Assembly: GCA_910586425.1 (NCBI GenBank)
Contig: CAJUHL010000010.1
Coordinates: 1 to 47,544, forward strand
From: an uncultured Bacilli bacterium
GTDB taxonomy: Bacteria; Bacillota_I; Bacilli_A; RF39; UBA660
DNA length: 47,544 bases
Reading direction: 5' to 3'
Below, piece after piece: positions 34,660-44,502 of this stretch (position 1 is the first letter of the stretch; the number at the start of each line of letters is the position of its first letter). The notes below the pieces were generated by a model. The model did no database searches, was not told the origin of the DNA, and worked only from the letters and a program-made list of their open reading frames with translations. The position numbers were made by a program, and so were the translations under genes.

Positions 34660-36717
34660 TTACTTCTGTAAATATTTCTTTAAAATATTATGTAACTCAT
34701 TACGATCAATTGGTTTGGATAAATAATCATCAAAGCCAGATGACAAATAAACTTCTTTTTTGCCTACAATCGCATCTGCTGTTAAAGCAATCACTGGCAT
34801 ATTAAATTTTTCATTGGCTTTTAACTGCTTTAATGTTTCTGTTCCATCCATCTCTGGCATCATTTGATCTAATAATATCAAATCATAGGTATTTCCTTCT
34901 TGAATTAAATCAATACATTCCTGGCCACTTTCCACTTTATCAATTGTTACTTGATAAGGTTCTAGTAACCGAGTCGCAACCTTCAAATTAAGTTTATTAT
35001 CATCTACGACTAAAATACGTTTTCCAGATGCATCAAATGGGGTTGCTTTTCTTTTTCTTACCTTATGAATGCCCAAATCTCCGATTGGTGTTTCATCTAT
35101 CATCTTTTGTGTCACTGTAACAGAGAATGTAGTTCCCTTTCCCACTTTACTCTCTACTGTTAATTCCCCTTTTAATAAATCAATTAATCGTTTGACAATA
35201 GATAACCCTGTATTAGAAGTCGTATCATCGGATAAAATCTCACTCATTTTTTCTTGAGACATTCCCATACCAGTATCCACTACCTCGAGGGTTAATTTAT
35301 AATTAGATTTTAAAATTTCACCTTTAGCTTTTAATGTAATTTGTCCTGCTTCTGTATAACGAACCGCATTATCTAGTATATTGGTCATAATTTGACGGAG
35401 TTTACCTCCATCCCCTAACAAAGAAGTAGGAATACTCTCTTGGATTTCTGTTTGAAAATACACTTCCTTCTTTCCAAGCCGTTCCTTGGTAAGAGCAATC
35501 AAATCCTTGAGTATTTTCGCAACATGATATTCTTTTTCCTCTAATACCAAAATACCCTTTTCTACTTTGGAAATATCCAAAATGCCATCAATGATTTCCA
35601 ATAAATTGTTACTTGCACTATTGATATTATCCAAATCTTCTCGTACAGGAGTAGATAATTCTTCTTCCAATGCCGATTCACTAAAACCAATAATGGCATT
35701 TAAAGGCGTTCTAATTTCATGAGACATAATTGATAAAAACTCTGATTTTGCGTCATTTGCTTTTTCAGCTTGCTTCAAAGCATCCTGCAATAAAGCATTT
35801 TGTCTTCTCATATATTCCGCATTTTCTGTTACATTTTTTGTTAATATAGTTACTTTAGTCTCCCCTTTACTAACGGTAAAAAATGCCGTACTTTCCAAAT
35901 AAGTATCTGTATTTTCTTTTAATCGATAACGAGCAGAAATTGGTTCTAATATTTCTTTTTCGACCAATTCTTTAAAATGGTCCATAGAAAACATTTTCAA
36001 AACAGATGCCTGATCTTCTTCCATTATATAACGTTCAACCAATTCTTTAAATGTACTTGTAAATTCGCCAGAGGTATCATTCCCCAAATAAGAAGCTTCT
36101 GCTTTTAATTTATGAAAATGCATTTCACCGGTTAATACATCCACATTCATCTCCATGTCATAGGAAATAGAGGTTATTTGATTCAGTTGTTGTTCCCTTG
36201 CTTTGATATCTTTTGTTTGGGAAACCAACAGATGTTGTTGGTCATGTTCCGCTGTTACATCGGATACCAAAATCACATCATATTGAGAGTCCTTCTCAAT
36301 AAATGGATAAATCTTAATTTTAATCCATCTCGTATGTTGATACAAAGGATTATGATAGGAAAACATTTGAGTTACATATTCCTTTTCGCCATCCCAACTT
36401 CGTAATTCATTTTGAACAATAGGAGTGCGAAAAATCTCTTCAATGATTTCCAATTCTGTTTTTTCTTTTGCTATCTCATGTAAGCCCAATACGTCATACA
36501 CATTTTTGGTAATATAAATAATACTTCGATTGTTATGATCACACAAAAGATAAATCGTTTCTGAATTTTTGACCAAAGAATCAAACAATTTATTTCGGTA
36601 ATGACCACCTTTATGTTTGAAAATACGATAGACCATTATAAAAAAAATACAAACGATAAAAATGATAATTATGAAAAAAACAGGATTTTGATTTAGAAAA
36701 CTTCCATCTAATAACAT
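34660..36717 (-). CDS. Hybrid sensor histidine kinase with PAS-like domains
   Basis: 685 residues from ATG 36717, which has AAAGGAG at good spacing; the longer frame to 36801 runs through the promoter. One N-terminal helix (FFIIIIFIVCIFFIMVYRIF), two PAS-like domains (about 50-165 with IIYITKNVYDVLGL, and about 190-310), H-box IMSHEIRTPLNAIIGF, N-box ILDNAVRYTEAG and G1 DTGMGM. No F-box is visible and G2 is reduced (NTGLSIVKRL). Receiver with ILVVDDNKLNLKVATRLL and LILLDQMMPEMDG. It follows ftsZ but has its own promoter. The partner Hpt may be the one at 30427. Confidence 0.92.
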   Translation of the reverse strand: MLLDGSFLNQNPVFFIIIIFIVCIFFIMVYRIFKHKGGHYRNKLFDSLVKNSETIYLLCDHNNRSIIYITKNVYDVLGLHEIAKEKTELEIIEEIFRTPIVQNELRSWDGEKEYVTQMFSYHNPLYQHTRWIKIKIYPFIEKDSQYDVILVSDVTAEHDQQHLLVSQTKDIKAREQQLNQITSISYDMEMNVDVLTGEMHFHKLKAEASYLGNDTSGEFTSTFKELVERYIMEEDQASVLKMFSMDHFKELVEKEILEPISARYRLKENTDTYLESTAFFTVSKGETKVTILTKNVTENAEYMRRQNALLQDALKQAEKANDAKSEFLSIMSHEIRTPLNAIIGFSESALEEELSTPVREDLDNINSASNNLLEIIDGILDISKVEKGILVLEEKEYHVAKILKDLIALTKERLGKKEVYFQTEIQESIPTSLLGDGGKLRQIMTNILDNAVRYTEAGQITLKAKGEILKSNYKLTLEVVDTGMGMSQEKMSEILSDDTTSNTGLSIVKRLIDLLKGELTVESKVGKGTTFSVTVTQKMIDETPIGDLGIHKVRKRKATPFDASGKRILVVDDNKLNLKVATRLLEPYQVTIDKVESGQECIDLIQEGNTYDLILLDQMMPEMDGTETLKQLKANEKFNMPVIALTADAIVGKKEVYLSSGFDDYLSKPIDRNELHNILKKYLQK

Positions 36718-36747
36718 ACGCTTTGCTCCTTTGTACTTACTATATAG

Positions 36748-36777
36748 ATTATAGTCTAATTCCGTCTTTCCTGTCAA
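36748..36777 (-). promoter_or_regulatory. Sigma-A promoter of the second hybrid kinase
   Basis: TTGACA (36777-36772), 18-base spacer, TATAAT (36753-36748) on the minus strand, just after the ftsZ terminator. Confidence 0.75.
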
Positions 36778-36785
36778 GTTATCCA

Positions 36786-36810
36786 CAAAAAAGATAGACA
36801 ATTTTGTCTA
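36786..36810 (-). terminator. ftsZ terminator
   Basis: Minus strand GGTAGACAA, AA, TTGTCTATC followed by T6; nine pairs with one G-U, beginning a few bases after the ftsZ stop. Confidence 0.75.
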
Positions 36811-36812
36811 CC

Positions 36813-37880
<1,068 letters not shown>

Positions 37881-37891
37881 ATATATCCTCC

Positions 37892-39133
37892 TTATTCGCT
37901 AAAAAAGTATCCGAATATTTTACCTAACATTGATTCACTGGAAATGATAGAACTTTTTTTGGTGGATGAAAGTTCTTCCATATCACTTTTACTAATCATG
38001 GTATAATCTTTTCCTTTTAATTTTAATTTATTGATAAAATAAACGATATTCCCAACTGATGTTGAAAATTTATTATTTCTAAGTCCAACCAAACGAATGT
38101 CGCCAATCATGGCTACTTTTCCTAGAACGCTTTCTGCAATTAAGGAAAAATTGTTCATACTGCTTGTACCACCTGTTATTAGTATATAATCTACTTCTCT
38201 CTTTGTCAAAATATTTATTTCTTTTCTAATCAAAACAAGTATCTCTTCAATACGAGACATGACAATTTCAGAAGCTTCTAGTTGATTGATTTTAATCAAC
38301 TCTCCTGTTTTATCTGTAATTTCTATTGTATCATTTACACTCGCATAATTCTTATGAGCAAGAGCAAAGCGTTCTTTGATTCTACTCGCATCTTCTAAAT
38401 TCAATTTATAAATATAGGAAAGATCATTATCAATATTTTTTCCACCCATACTCATCATAGAATTTTTTACTAAAATTCCTTTATTATAAAGTGCAATGGA
38501 AGTGGTTTCATAACCAATATTAATGACTGCTCCTACCAAATCTTTGATATCCTTGTCTCTTACAGAATAAAAATCTCCTATGCTATTCAAGGAAATATCA
38601 ACTACTTCTAATCCAACACTTTCTAACAAACTTACAACGGAATAAATATTTTTTTTAGGAGACATCACCATAACTGCTCTTACAGATAAATGACTTCCTT
38701 GCATCCCCTTTGGATCTTTGATGCCTTTTTTTTCATCTAATGTAAAATCGATAGGGATAACGGTTACCATTTCCTTATTGGGCACAGCCTTTTCTCTCAT
38801 AGCAACTTGCAATAAAGAAATGATATCTTTTCCATCAATCAGTTCTTCCCGATTTAATGTAATCTCACCTTGAATCATGATAAAATCGGCTTGATATCCT
38901 GGAATTGAAGTAAGCACTTTTTTTATTTGAATACCAAGCATCTGTTCCACTTCATTCAGTGCTTTTTTGACACTCTCACTTGCCTCATATACATCGGTAA
39001 TGAGTCCCTTTTTAATTCCTTTTGACTGGATAGATGATGTTGCAAGTAAATTGAGTTTATTTTGAAAAAGCTCACACACGACTACTTTCACAGTATCGGA
39101 TCCGATATCTATGCTCGTATATACATGCTTCAT
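37892..39133 (-). CDS. ftsA: Cell division protein FtsA
   Basis: Actin-like membrane tether of FtsZ. 413 residues with [15 protein letters not shown] (phosphate 1), the 1C/SHS2 domain (about 80-165), [14 protein letters not shown] (phosphate 2) and [13 protein letters not shown] (adenosine motif). The C-terminal amphipathic helix ([13 protein letters not shown]) is present. It has a promoter of its own and leads the ftsA-ftsZ pair. Confidence 0.97.
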   Translation of the reverse strand: MKHVYTSIDIGSDTVKVVVCELFQNKLNLLATSSIQSKGIKKGLITDVYEASESVKKALNEVEQMLGIQIKKVLTSIPGYQADFIMIQGEITLNREELIDGKDIISLLQVAMREKAVPNKEMVTVIPIDFTLDEKKGIKDPKGMQGSHLSVRAVMVMSPKKNIYSVVSLLESVGLEVVDISLNSIGDFYSVRDKDIKDLVGAVINIGYETTSIALYNKGILVKNSMMSMGGKNIDNDLSYIYKLNLEDASRIKERFALAHKNYASVNDTIEITDKTGELIKINQLEASEIVMSRIEEILVLIRKEINILTKREVDYILITGGTSSMNNFSLIAESVLGKVAMIGDIRLVGLRNNKFSTSVGNIVYFINKLKLKGKDYTMISKSDMEELSSTKKSSIISSESMLGKIFGYFFSE

Positions 39134-39160
39134 ACAATCATCTCCTATAATCTATCCATA

Positions 39161-39189
39161 ATTATACTATAGATTTTTAAAAAAGTAAA
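39161..39189 (-). promoter_or_regulatory. Promoter of ftsA-ftsZ
   Basis: TTTACT (39189-39184), 17-base spacer, TATAAT (39166-39161) on the minus strand, 28 bases above the ftsA start. Confidence 0.55.
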
Positions 39190-39221
39190 AGAATTTTCAA
39201 AAAAATTAAAAAAATCCCCTT

Positions 39222-39338
39222 TTATGAGATTTTGTCTTCCAACATATAATTTAATTCTTCTGTTAATTGGTGAATCGCTTCTAAATGAATATCATTTTAG
39301 AAAAAGAACATACAATCTACCCGAAATTTCTCTTCCAT
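39222..39338 (-). pseudogene. Short reading frame broken by one in-frame stop
   Basis: In the divIB-ftsA gap, ATG 39338 opens a frame encoding MEEKFRVDCMFFF, meets TAA at 39299-39297, then continues in the same frame with NDIHLEAIHQLTEELNYMLE and DKIS to TAA 39222. The second half is a convincing amphipathic helix with normal amino acid use, unlike the flanking AT-rich sequence. It looks like a decayed small gene, or the remnant of a longer one. No family recognised and no clear ribosome site. Confidence 0.35.
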
Positions 39339-39386
39339 CAAAAAATTATAACTTTTGAAAAAAGAACAAAAGAAACCCTTTTTCCA

Positions 39387-40145
39387 TTATGGTAATAATG
39401 TAAAATATTGACCCGAATCTAAATTTAAAATTCCCTTTTTATTGCCATATTTACGAATAAATTCTGCATAAATACTCACATAATTATTGATACTTTCTAA
39501 CGTCTCTAACGTTAAATAAACATAATTTCCATCTCGCATAATAAATAAGAAACGTTCTTCATCCACATTACTTGGCTGATACATAATTTCAGAAACACGT
39601 TCTAAAATAGTAAAATCAATTTGCTGCATTTTTGTTTTGAATTGATCATAAATGGTATCTGGAACATAATTAAGCAATACTGGAGCAGTCCAGATATCTT
39701 CTATTTCAGAAAAATCAGCAAGTACTGTAATCCCTAATGTTTGATGGTAAAATAAAGCATAATTTTCTACAATCTTAATATGAATTTCTTTTCCCTTCTT
39801 CTTTTGAATCTGCGCAGATACAATACGAGGATCTTTTGTCAGTCGTCTACGAAGCTCTGTTTTACTTGTTTTAAGAAAAGAAGGATAATTTTCAATTTTG
39901 GCCAATTCAATAATTTCTTGATCAGTCAAATGAACATTACCTGCAATATAGATATTGCAAATGGGCACTTCTAAACATTTCAGAAAAATCAACATTAGAA
40001 CAAGAAAAAAAGCCAGTGCAAGCAAAATACGGCCTATGCGCACCTTTCGGCGTTTGATTTTGTGACTTCCCTTGACTTGGATAGGAGGTCTTTTTGTGAT
40101 TGTTTTTCGTCCGACTTGCTTTGCAACTGGTTTCTTTGCTTTCAT
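39387..40145 (-). CDS. divIB: Cell division protein DivIB (FtsQ)
   Basis: 252 residues. Very basic cytoplasmic N-terminus (about 40 residues), one membrane helix (IGRILLALAFFLVLMLIFLK), then the POTRA domain starting VPICNIYIAGNVHLTDQEII and the beta domain (DPRIVSAQIQKKKGKEIHIK). It links FtsL and DivIC to septal wall synthesis. Starts 12 bases after murB with GAGGG upstream. Confidence 0.93.
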   Translation of the reverse strand: MKAKKPVAKQVGRKTITKRPPIQVKGSHKIKRRKVRIGRILLALAFFLVLMLIFLKCLEVPICNIYIAGNVHLTDQEIIELAKIENYPSFLKTSKTELRRRLTKDPRIVSAQIQKKKGKEIHIKIVENYALFYHQTLGITVLADFSEIEDIWTAPVLLNYVPDTIYDQFKTKMQQIDFTILERVSEIMYQPSNVDEERFLFIMRDGNYVYLTLETLESINNYVSIYAEFIRKYGNKKGILNLDSGQYFTLLP

Positions 40146-40157
40146 ATCTATCCCTCA

Positions 40158-41039
40158 TTATTCTACGATTTCTTGTTCTAATAACATATCTATATGATTT
40201 TCTTCCTTTACCTTTGTTTGAATTGTCTGAATGACTGCTATCACATCTTCTCCTGTTGCAGTTCCATCTGTTACAATAAAATTGGCATGCTTTTCAGAAA
40301 CTTTAGCGCCCCCCACTTGGTAGCCTTTTAATCCTAAATCTTCAATTAATTTCCAAGCAGATAGCCCATCTGGATTTCGAAAAACACTTCCTGCACTTGG
40401 CAATTCCAAAGGTTGTGACATCAATCTTCGTTTTTTTCGGTCTTCAATAATTTCAATAATCTCTTCTTTATTCCCTCTTTTTAAAACTAAATTTACTTCT
40501 AAACAAACATATCCAGGATTTTGTTTCAAAAAAGAAGTACGATAATGAAAATTCAATTCTTTATTATAGAATCGTTTCAGTTCTAATTCTGGCGTAATGA
40601 CCAAAATACTTTCTACAATATATCCCATATCGCTTCCATAGGCACCAGCATTATTAAATACAGCCCCTCCAACGGTTCCTGGAATTCCAGTTGCAAATTC
40701 AAGCCCTGTATAACCCATACGAGATAATTTAAGAGCCAATTTGAGCATTGGATATCCTGCACCTACTTTTATTTTGGTATCTTCTATTTTTAAAGTATCA
40801 AAAGCACACAATCGAATTAAAATACCATGATAATCCCCATGAAAAATCAAATTCGAACCGCCACCAATGATTTTATAAGCAAGTTGATTCTGTTTGATAT
40901 AGGATAACAAACGAAGGAGTTCTTCTTGTGAGCCTGGTTCGACCAAAAAAGAAGCTTTCCCTTGTAATTTATAAGTAGTATAATCTTTTAAATTTACATT
41001 CTCAAACACTTTTCCACATTTTTTTAATTCTTTTATCAC
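40158..41039 (-). CDS. murB: UDP-N-acetylenolpyruvoylglucosamine reductase
   Basis: FAD enzyme that makes UDP-MurNAc from the enolpyruvyl intermediate. 293 residues, type II. FAD-binding IIGGGSNLIFHGDYHGILIR, GLEFATGIPGTVGGAVFNNA, and catalytic Ser in LPSAGSVFRNP; C-terminal catalytic Glu region SEKHANFIV. It has a GTG start with GGTGA upstream, directly after the murG stop. The order murG-murB-divIB is that of Bacillus. Confidence 0.98.
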   Translation of the reverse strand: MIKELKKCGKVFENVNLKDYTTYKLQGKASFLVEPGSQEELLRLLSYIKQNQLAYKIIGGGSNLIFHGDYHGILIRLCAFDTLKIEDTKIKVGAGYPMLKLALKLSRMGYTGLEFATGIPGTVGGAVFNNAGAYGSDMGYIVESILVITPELELKRFYNKELNFHYRTSFLKQNPGYVCLEVNLVLKRGNKEEIIEIIEDRKKRRLMSQPLELPSAGSVFRNPDGLSAWKLIEDLGLKGYQVGGAKVSEKHANFIVTDGTATGEDVIAVIQTIQTKVKEENHIDMLLEQEIVE

Positions 41040-41040
41040 A

Positions 41041-42117
41041 TTACTTCACCATTTCTTTTAAGGTTTCATAAATTGTCGTTGCACTAGAAGGAATATCTAA
41101 TAAAGACAAATTTTTTTGCATTGTTCTTAATCGCTCTGTATCTTGAATCATCGTATCCACTGTTCTAACCAAAATATCACCTTTTACATCTTTTTCTTCG
41201 ATTAAAACAGCTGCATCTTGTTTGATAAAGTCCATTGCATTTTTATATTGATGATTATCAGGGACATAAGGACTTGGAATTAAGATAGATGGTATTTTAA
41301 GAGCAATAATTTCACTCAATGTCGTCGCCCCACATCTGGTAATCATAATATCAGCATTATGCATCATTTCAATTTGATTTTCAATATAAGGAACAACAAA
41401 AACATTTTTAGGAAATTTATTTTTAGATACAGTTTCATAAGAATCTTTTCCAGTTACAAATAAAATTTCATAGTCTTTATTTTGAAATAAATTCATAGTT
41501 TTCACTAAAATATCATTCATTTTACTTGAGCCCAAAGAACCCATTACAATATAGATTAATTTTTTATCTTTGGATAATCCATATTTAGCTTTATCGGATT
41601 GTTTGGAATTTTTTGCAGCCTCACTACAAGGATTTCCCGTGAATATTGTTTTATATTCTGGAAAATGTTTTAATGTTGTTTTGAATGATACACCAATTTT
41701 ATCTGTATATTTACTTAAAAATAAATTGGCTTTCCCAGGAACACTATTTTGCTCATGAATGAATGTGGGATATCCTAATTTTTTAGCAGCATATATAACT
41801 GGTCCTGTAACATATCCACCAACACCTATCACTATATCTGGTTTAAATTCCTTAATGATATGTTTGGCATTTTGAATTCCTTTTATAAAACATTGTATGG
41901 TTTTAAAATTTTTAAATAAATGTTTTCTTTGAAATCCATATATTTCAATCGTTTTAAATGGAATTCCCCTTTTTGGAACAATATCTTTTTCCATCCGGTT
42001 GTGTGTTCCAATATATAAAAATTCACTATTGGGTTCTTTTTCCTTAATTTTATCAACAATGGCTAAAGCAGGATAAATATGACCACCTGTACCACCTGCA
42101 CTTATGATTACTCTCAT
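41041..42117 (-). CDS. murG: UDP-GlcNAc:lipid I N-acetylglucosaminyltransferase
   Basis: GT28 enzyme that makes lipid II on the inner face of the membrane. 358 residues. SAGGTGGHIYPALAI (about 6-20, G-loop 1), FIHEQNSVPGKANLF, VMGSLGSSKMNDI (G-loop), and ITRCGATTLSEIIALKIPSI (donor binding). It begins this part of the division cluster; mraY, murD and ftsW, its usual upstream neighbours, are not here. Confidence 0.98.
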   Translation of the reverse strand: MRVIISAGGTGGHIYPALAIVDKIKEKEPNSEFLYIGTHNRMEKDIVPKRGIPFKTIEIYGFQRKHLFKNFKTIQCFIKGIQNAKHIIKEFKPDIVIGVGGYVTGPVIYAAKKLGYPTFIHEQNSVPGKANLFLSKYTDKIGVSFKTTLKHFPEYKTIFTGNPCSEAAKNSKQSDKAKYGLSKDKKLIYIVMGSLGSSKMNDILVKTMNLFQNKDYEILFVTGKDSYETVSKNKFPKNVFVVPYIENQIEMMHNADIMITRCGATTLSEIIALKIPSILIPSPYVPDNHQYKNAMDFIKQDAAVLIEEKDVKGDILVRTVDTMIQDTERLRTMQKNLSLLDIPSSATTIYETLKEMVK

Positions 42118-42137
42118 TCCATCACCATCCTAATTCT

Positions 42138-42146
42138 ATTATACCA
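42138..42146 (-). promoter_or_regulatory. Extended -10 promoter of murG
   Basis: TGGTATAAT on the minus strand, 20 bases upstream of the murG start, no good -35 box. Same type as at uvrA. Confidence 0.5.
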
Positions 42147-42186
42147 TAATTGTATGCGATTTTAGAATAGTTTAGAAGAAAGAGAA

Positions 42187-42215
42187 AAAAAGCATCCTTT
42201 TTTAAGATACTTACC
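42187..42215 (-). terminator. Terminator of the 42211 gene
   Basis: Minus strand AAGTATCTT, A-rich loop, AAGGATGCTT then T6; nine pairs with two G-U pairs, overlapping the stop codon. Confidence 0.6.
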
Positions 42216-43050
42216 TATTTATTTTTCTGCTTAATTCTTTTTTTCTTGCGATGTCAGATACAAATACCTTCATTTCATCTTGGATATCCACTTCTTCTAA
42301 TAATAGTGCAAAGACTTCTTTTTGAAAAGGGATCAATTGATTTAAAACATTACGAAACTGATTAAAATAATATAAGCCTTCTCGATGATTTTGTATGGCT
42401 TCTAAAGCAGTACCTTCTATTGGAAACGAAGTATCTTTTAAAATGCTATTTCCATTCCATTTTAATATATGACCTAATAAACAATTTTCTTTTTGTGAAA
42501 AACCAACAATCGATGTTGTTCTATCAGTTGCACTATGCATTTGCTTTTTACTACTACAAAAAGAAATCCCATAATCATATGATTTTTTATCCTCAAATGA
42601 TTTCACAGAAATGGTATGTTCTATTTTTAAGTCGTCTATTTGATTCTCACAATTTAATAACATATGATGGGTATCCATCCTAAAATCCATATATCCACAT
42701 TTTTTACCCCATAAAGTAATATGTGGTTTTTCTCCTAATTTTAAAAGGACATGAGTTTTGCTTTTATCTTGTAAATTAAATTCATACTGTTCTACTTCTT
42801 TATATGGTTCCCTGATTGCATAATATTGAATGCTTTTACTTTCCACCTGAATACAATACCCAAACAATGGGATTTGCTTATTTTCCTTTGCACTAGGCAA
42901 TTCCACTCTTTGAACACTACCAATTGGTATATTCATTTGATCCACCACTTGATACCACATGTCATCACCCAACGGAATGACATGATAACCAAATAACGCT
43001 AAAAAGCGAATTTCACTTTCGATTTCACAACCAACTTGTTTTCTCTCCAT
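42211..43050 (-). CDS. Protein of unknown function
   Basis: 279 residues, soluble, no signal peptide or membrane helix. First two-thirds look beta-rich (PIGSVQRVELPSAKENKQIP, THVLLKLGEKPHITLWGKKC), the last third helical with EGLYYFNQFRNVLNQLIPFQ. It has a His/Met/Cys scatter but no metal motif I recognise. Ribosome site AAGGAGG lies before the start at 43050. It has its own terminator and stands between the dcw genes and the cohesin/dockerin pair; neither context indicates a role. Confidence 0.75.
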   Translation of the reverse strand: MERKQVGCEIESEIRFLALFGYHVIPLGDDMWYQVVDQMNIPIGSVQRVELPSAKENKQIPLFGYCIQVESKSIQYYAIREPYKEVEQYEFNLQDKSKTHVLLKLGEKPHITLWGKKCGYMDFRMDTHHMLLNCENQIDDLKIEHTISVKSFEDKKSYDYGISFCSSKKQMHSATDRTTSIVGFSQKENCLLGHILKWNGNSILKDTSFPIEGTALEAIQNHREGLYYFNQFRNVLNQLIPFQKEVFALLLEEVDIQDEMKVFVSDIARKKELSRKINR

Positions 43051-43101
43051 AAAGAAATCCTCCTTAATACGCTATTATAACATCTTTTGAAATAAAACAA
43101 A

Positions 43102-43128
43102 AATCAGCATCCTATTCCGATACTGATT
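43102..43128 (-). terminator. Terminator of the cohesin/dockerin operon
   Basis: Minus strand AATCAGTATC (43128-43119), 7-base loop, GATGCTGATT, TTTGTTTT; ten pairs with one G-U pair. It overlaps the stop at 43112. Confidence 0.75.
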
Positions 43129-44491
43129 CATCCATTATATTTTCCTTTTCGTATCTTTTTTTCTTCTTTTCTTTTCGCCTTTGATGCCTTGCTTCTATGG
43201 TTCTATCTTTTTTCTTTCCTTTTTTACATAATACAATGATGAGAATGAAAAATAAGAAAAGACAACCACCACCGAGACATAATCCAATCAATTGATACTT
43301 CTCTTTTTCTTGTTCTAACAATTCAACTTCTTCTTGAAAATATATCTGTAGTGTATTTTCGTCACTGTTGTATAAATAAAAATTTGATACACCAGTTTCT
43401 ACATTCATTCCATAAATAAGTGCATACTTTGAATCCTCTTTTAATTTATATGCATTGACTTTTTTCTCATTGATTACCACAACAGCAGGTTGATAGCGAA
43501 CAGGAATTTCTTTGACTTCCATTGGATATAATACAATTCTTTGAAAAGCAAATTCTTGGTATTCAATATAACTATTTTTTTCCGCATTATAAATATAATA
43601 TCCTATATTTCCTTCTTCATCTTTTAATCCTACCAATGTATACTTTGTAATTTCACTATAATAAGTAGGTACTTCCTCTTCTCCCATCATAACTGATGCC
43701 TCTGTATAATTGGCAGGAGCAGTTAATTCAGAACGTTTACGCACAACACGATATTTTTGACCCTTGACTTCTACTTCAATCGGATTGTATTCTTTGACAT
43801 TGACTATCACAACATAAGTTCTTACATTACCATTTTGTGCAGTCACTTTTACTTCAAAACGATTCGCACCTTCTGCGACTTCTTTTGGACCAGTACCTTC
43901 TAAAGTCGCTGTTTTATCTTCCACAGACCCAACTAAATTAATCGCAGTCGTACCTGGTTCCAACTCTACTGTGTATTCAAGTACCTCCTTGTTAAATTCA
44001 GGAGACAACCCCACACCTTCTACACCAAGAGATGATAAATAATTATTTTTACTATATGAAGCTTCTATTTCGGCTTGTGTTTTTAAAGTAACAGTACGAG
44101 ATCCACGATTGACTGCAAGACCTCCATCATATAAACCATTGACAACTGCAGATTGAATATAGATGTTGGCATTTCCACTGGCTTTGGCCCGAAACGTATA
44201 ATTATAGCTACGGCTTGTAACATTGTTAGCTGTTGTAATCATATCCATTATATATGGGGTTCCGCTGACCAAATCCAATTTACTGCTATCAAAAGCAAGG
44301 GTATATTCCCAGTTTGCAAGTGCTACATTACTGGATACTGTGACTGTTACATTGAACGTTCTACCTACAACAACCATTGAGGATGAACTTTGAACCGTAA
44401 CGTTTGCCGAAGCTGCTTTGACTGTTCCGCAAATGAAAAGGAAAAAAAGGGGAATACATAATAGCAGATACTTACCTATATTTTTTTTCAT
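43112..44491 (-). CDS. Membrane-anchored protein with cohesin-like and cadherin-like domains
   Basis: 459 residues. Signal peptide (YLLLCIPLFFLFICGTVKAA), a cohesin-like domain at about 28-140 (VTVQSSSSMVVVGRTFNVTV, ANWEYTLAFDSSKLDLVSG), a cadherin-like beta-sandwich at 150-235 (YLSSLGVEGVGLSPEFNKEV, TAQNGNVRTYVVIV), two repeats around YYIYNAEKNSYIEYQ / FYLYNSDENTLQIYF, one helix (LIGLCLGGGCLFLFFILIIV) and a very basic cytoplasmic tail. Orientation is N-out, C-in. The partner gene directly upstream encodes a dockerin-bearing glucosaminidase, so this is likely its membrane receptor. The cohesin call is from strand pattern and context. Confidence 0.82.
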   Translation of the reverse strand: MKKNIGKYLLLCIPLFFLFICGTVKAASANVTVQSSSSMVVVGRTFNVTVTVSSNVALANWEYTLAFDSSKLDLVSGTPYIMDMITTANNVTSRSYNYTFRAKASGNANIYIQSAVVNGLYDGGLAVNRGSRTVTLKTQAEIEASYSKNNYLSSLGVEGVGLSPEFNKEVLEYTVELEPGTTAINLVGSVEDKTATLEGTGPKEVAEGANRFEVKVTAQNGNVRTYVVIVNVKEYNPIEVEVKGQKYRVVRKRSELTAPANYTEASVMMGEEEVPTYYSEITKYTLVGLKDEEGNIGYYIYNAEKNSYIEYQEFAFQRIVLYPMEVKEIPVRYQPAVVVINEKKVNAYKLKEDSKYALIYGMNVETGVSNFYLYNSDENTLQIYFQEEVELLEQEKEKYQLIGLCLGGGCLFLFFILIIVLCKKGKKKDRTIEARHQRRKEKKKKRYEKENIMDESVSE

Positions 44492-44502
44492 ACTTCAACT
44501 CC

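Noticed and set aside
39937..40158. 73-codon frame overlapping the divIB start
   Set aside because: Lies in a second frame of the very basic divIB N-terminus, which gives Arg/Ser-rich nonsense frames.
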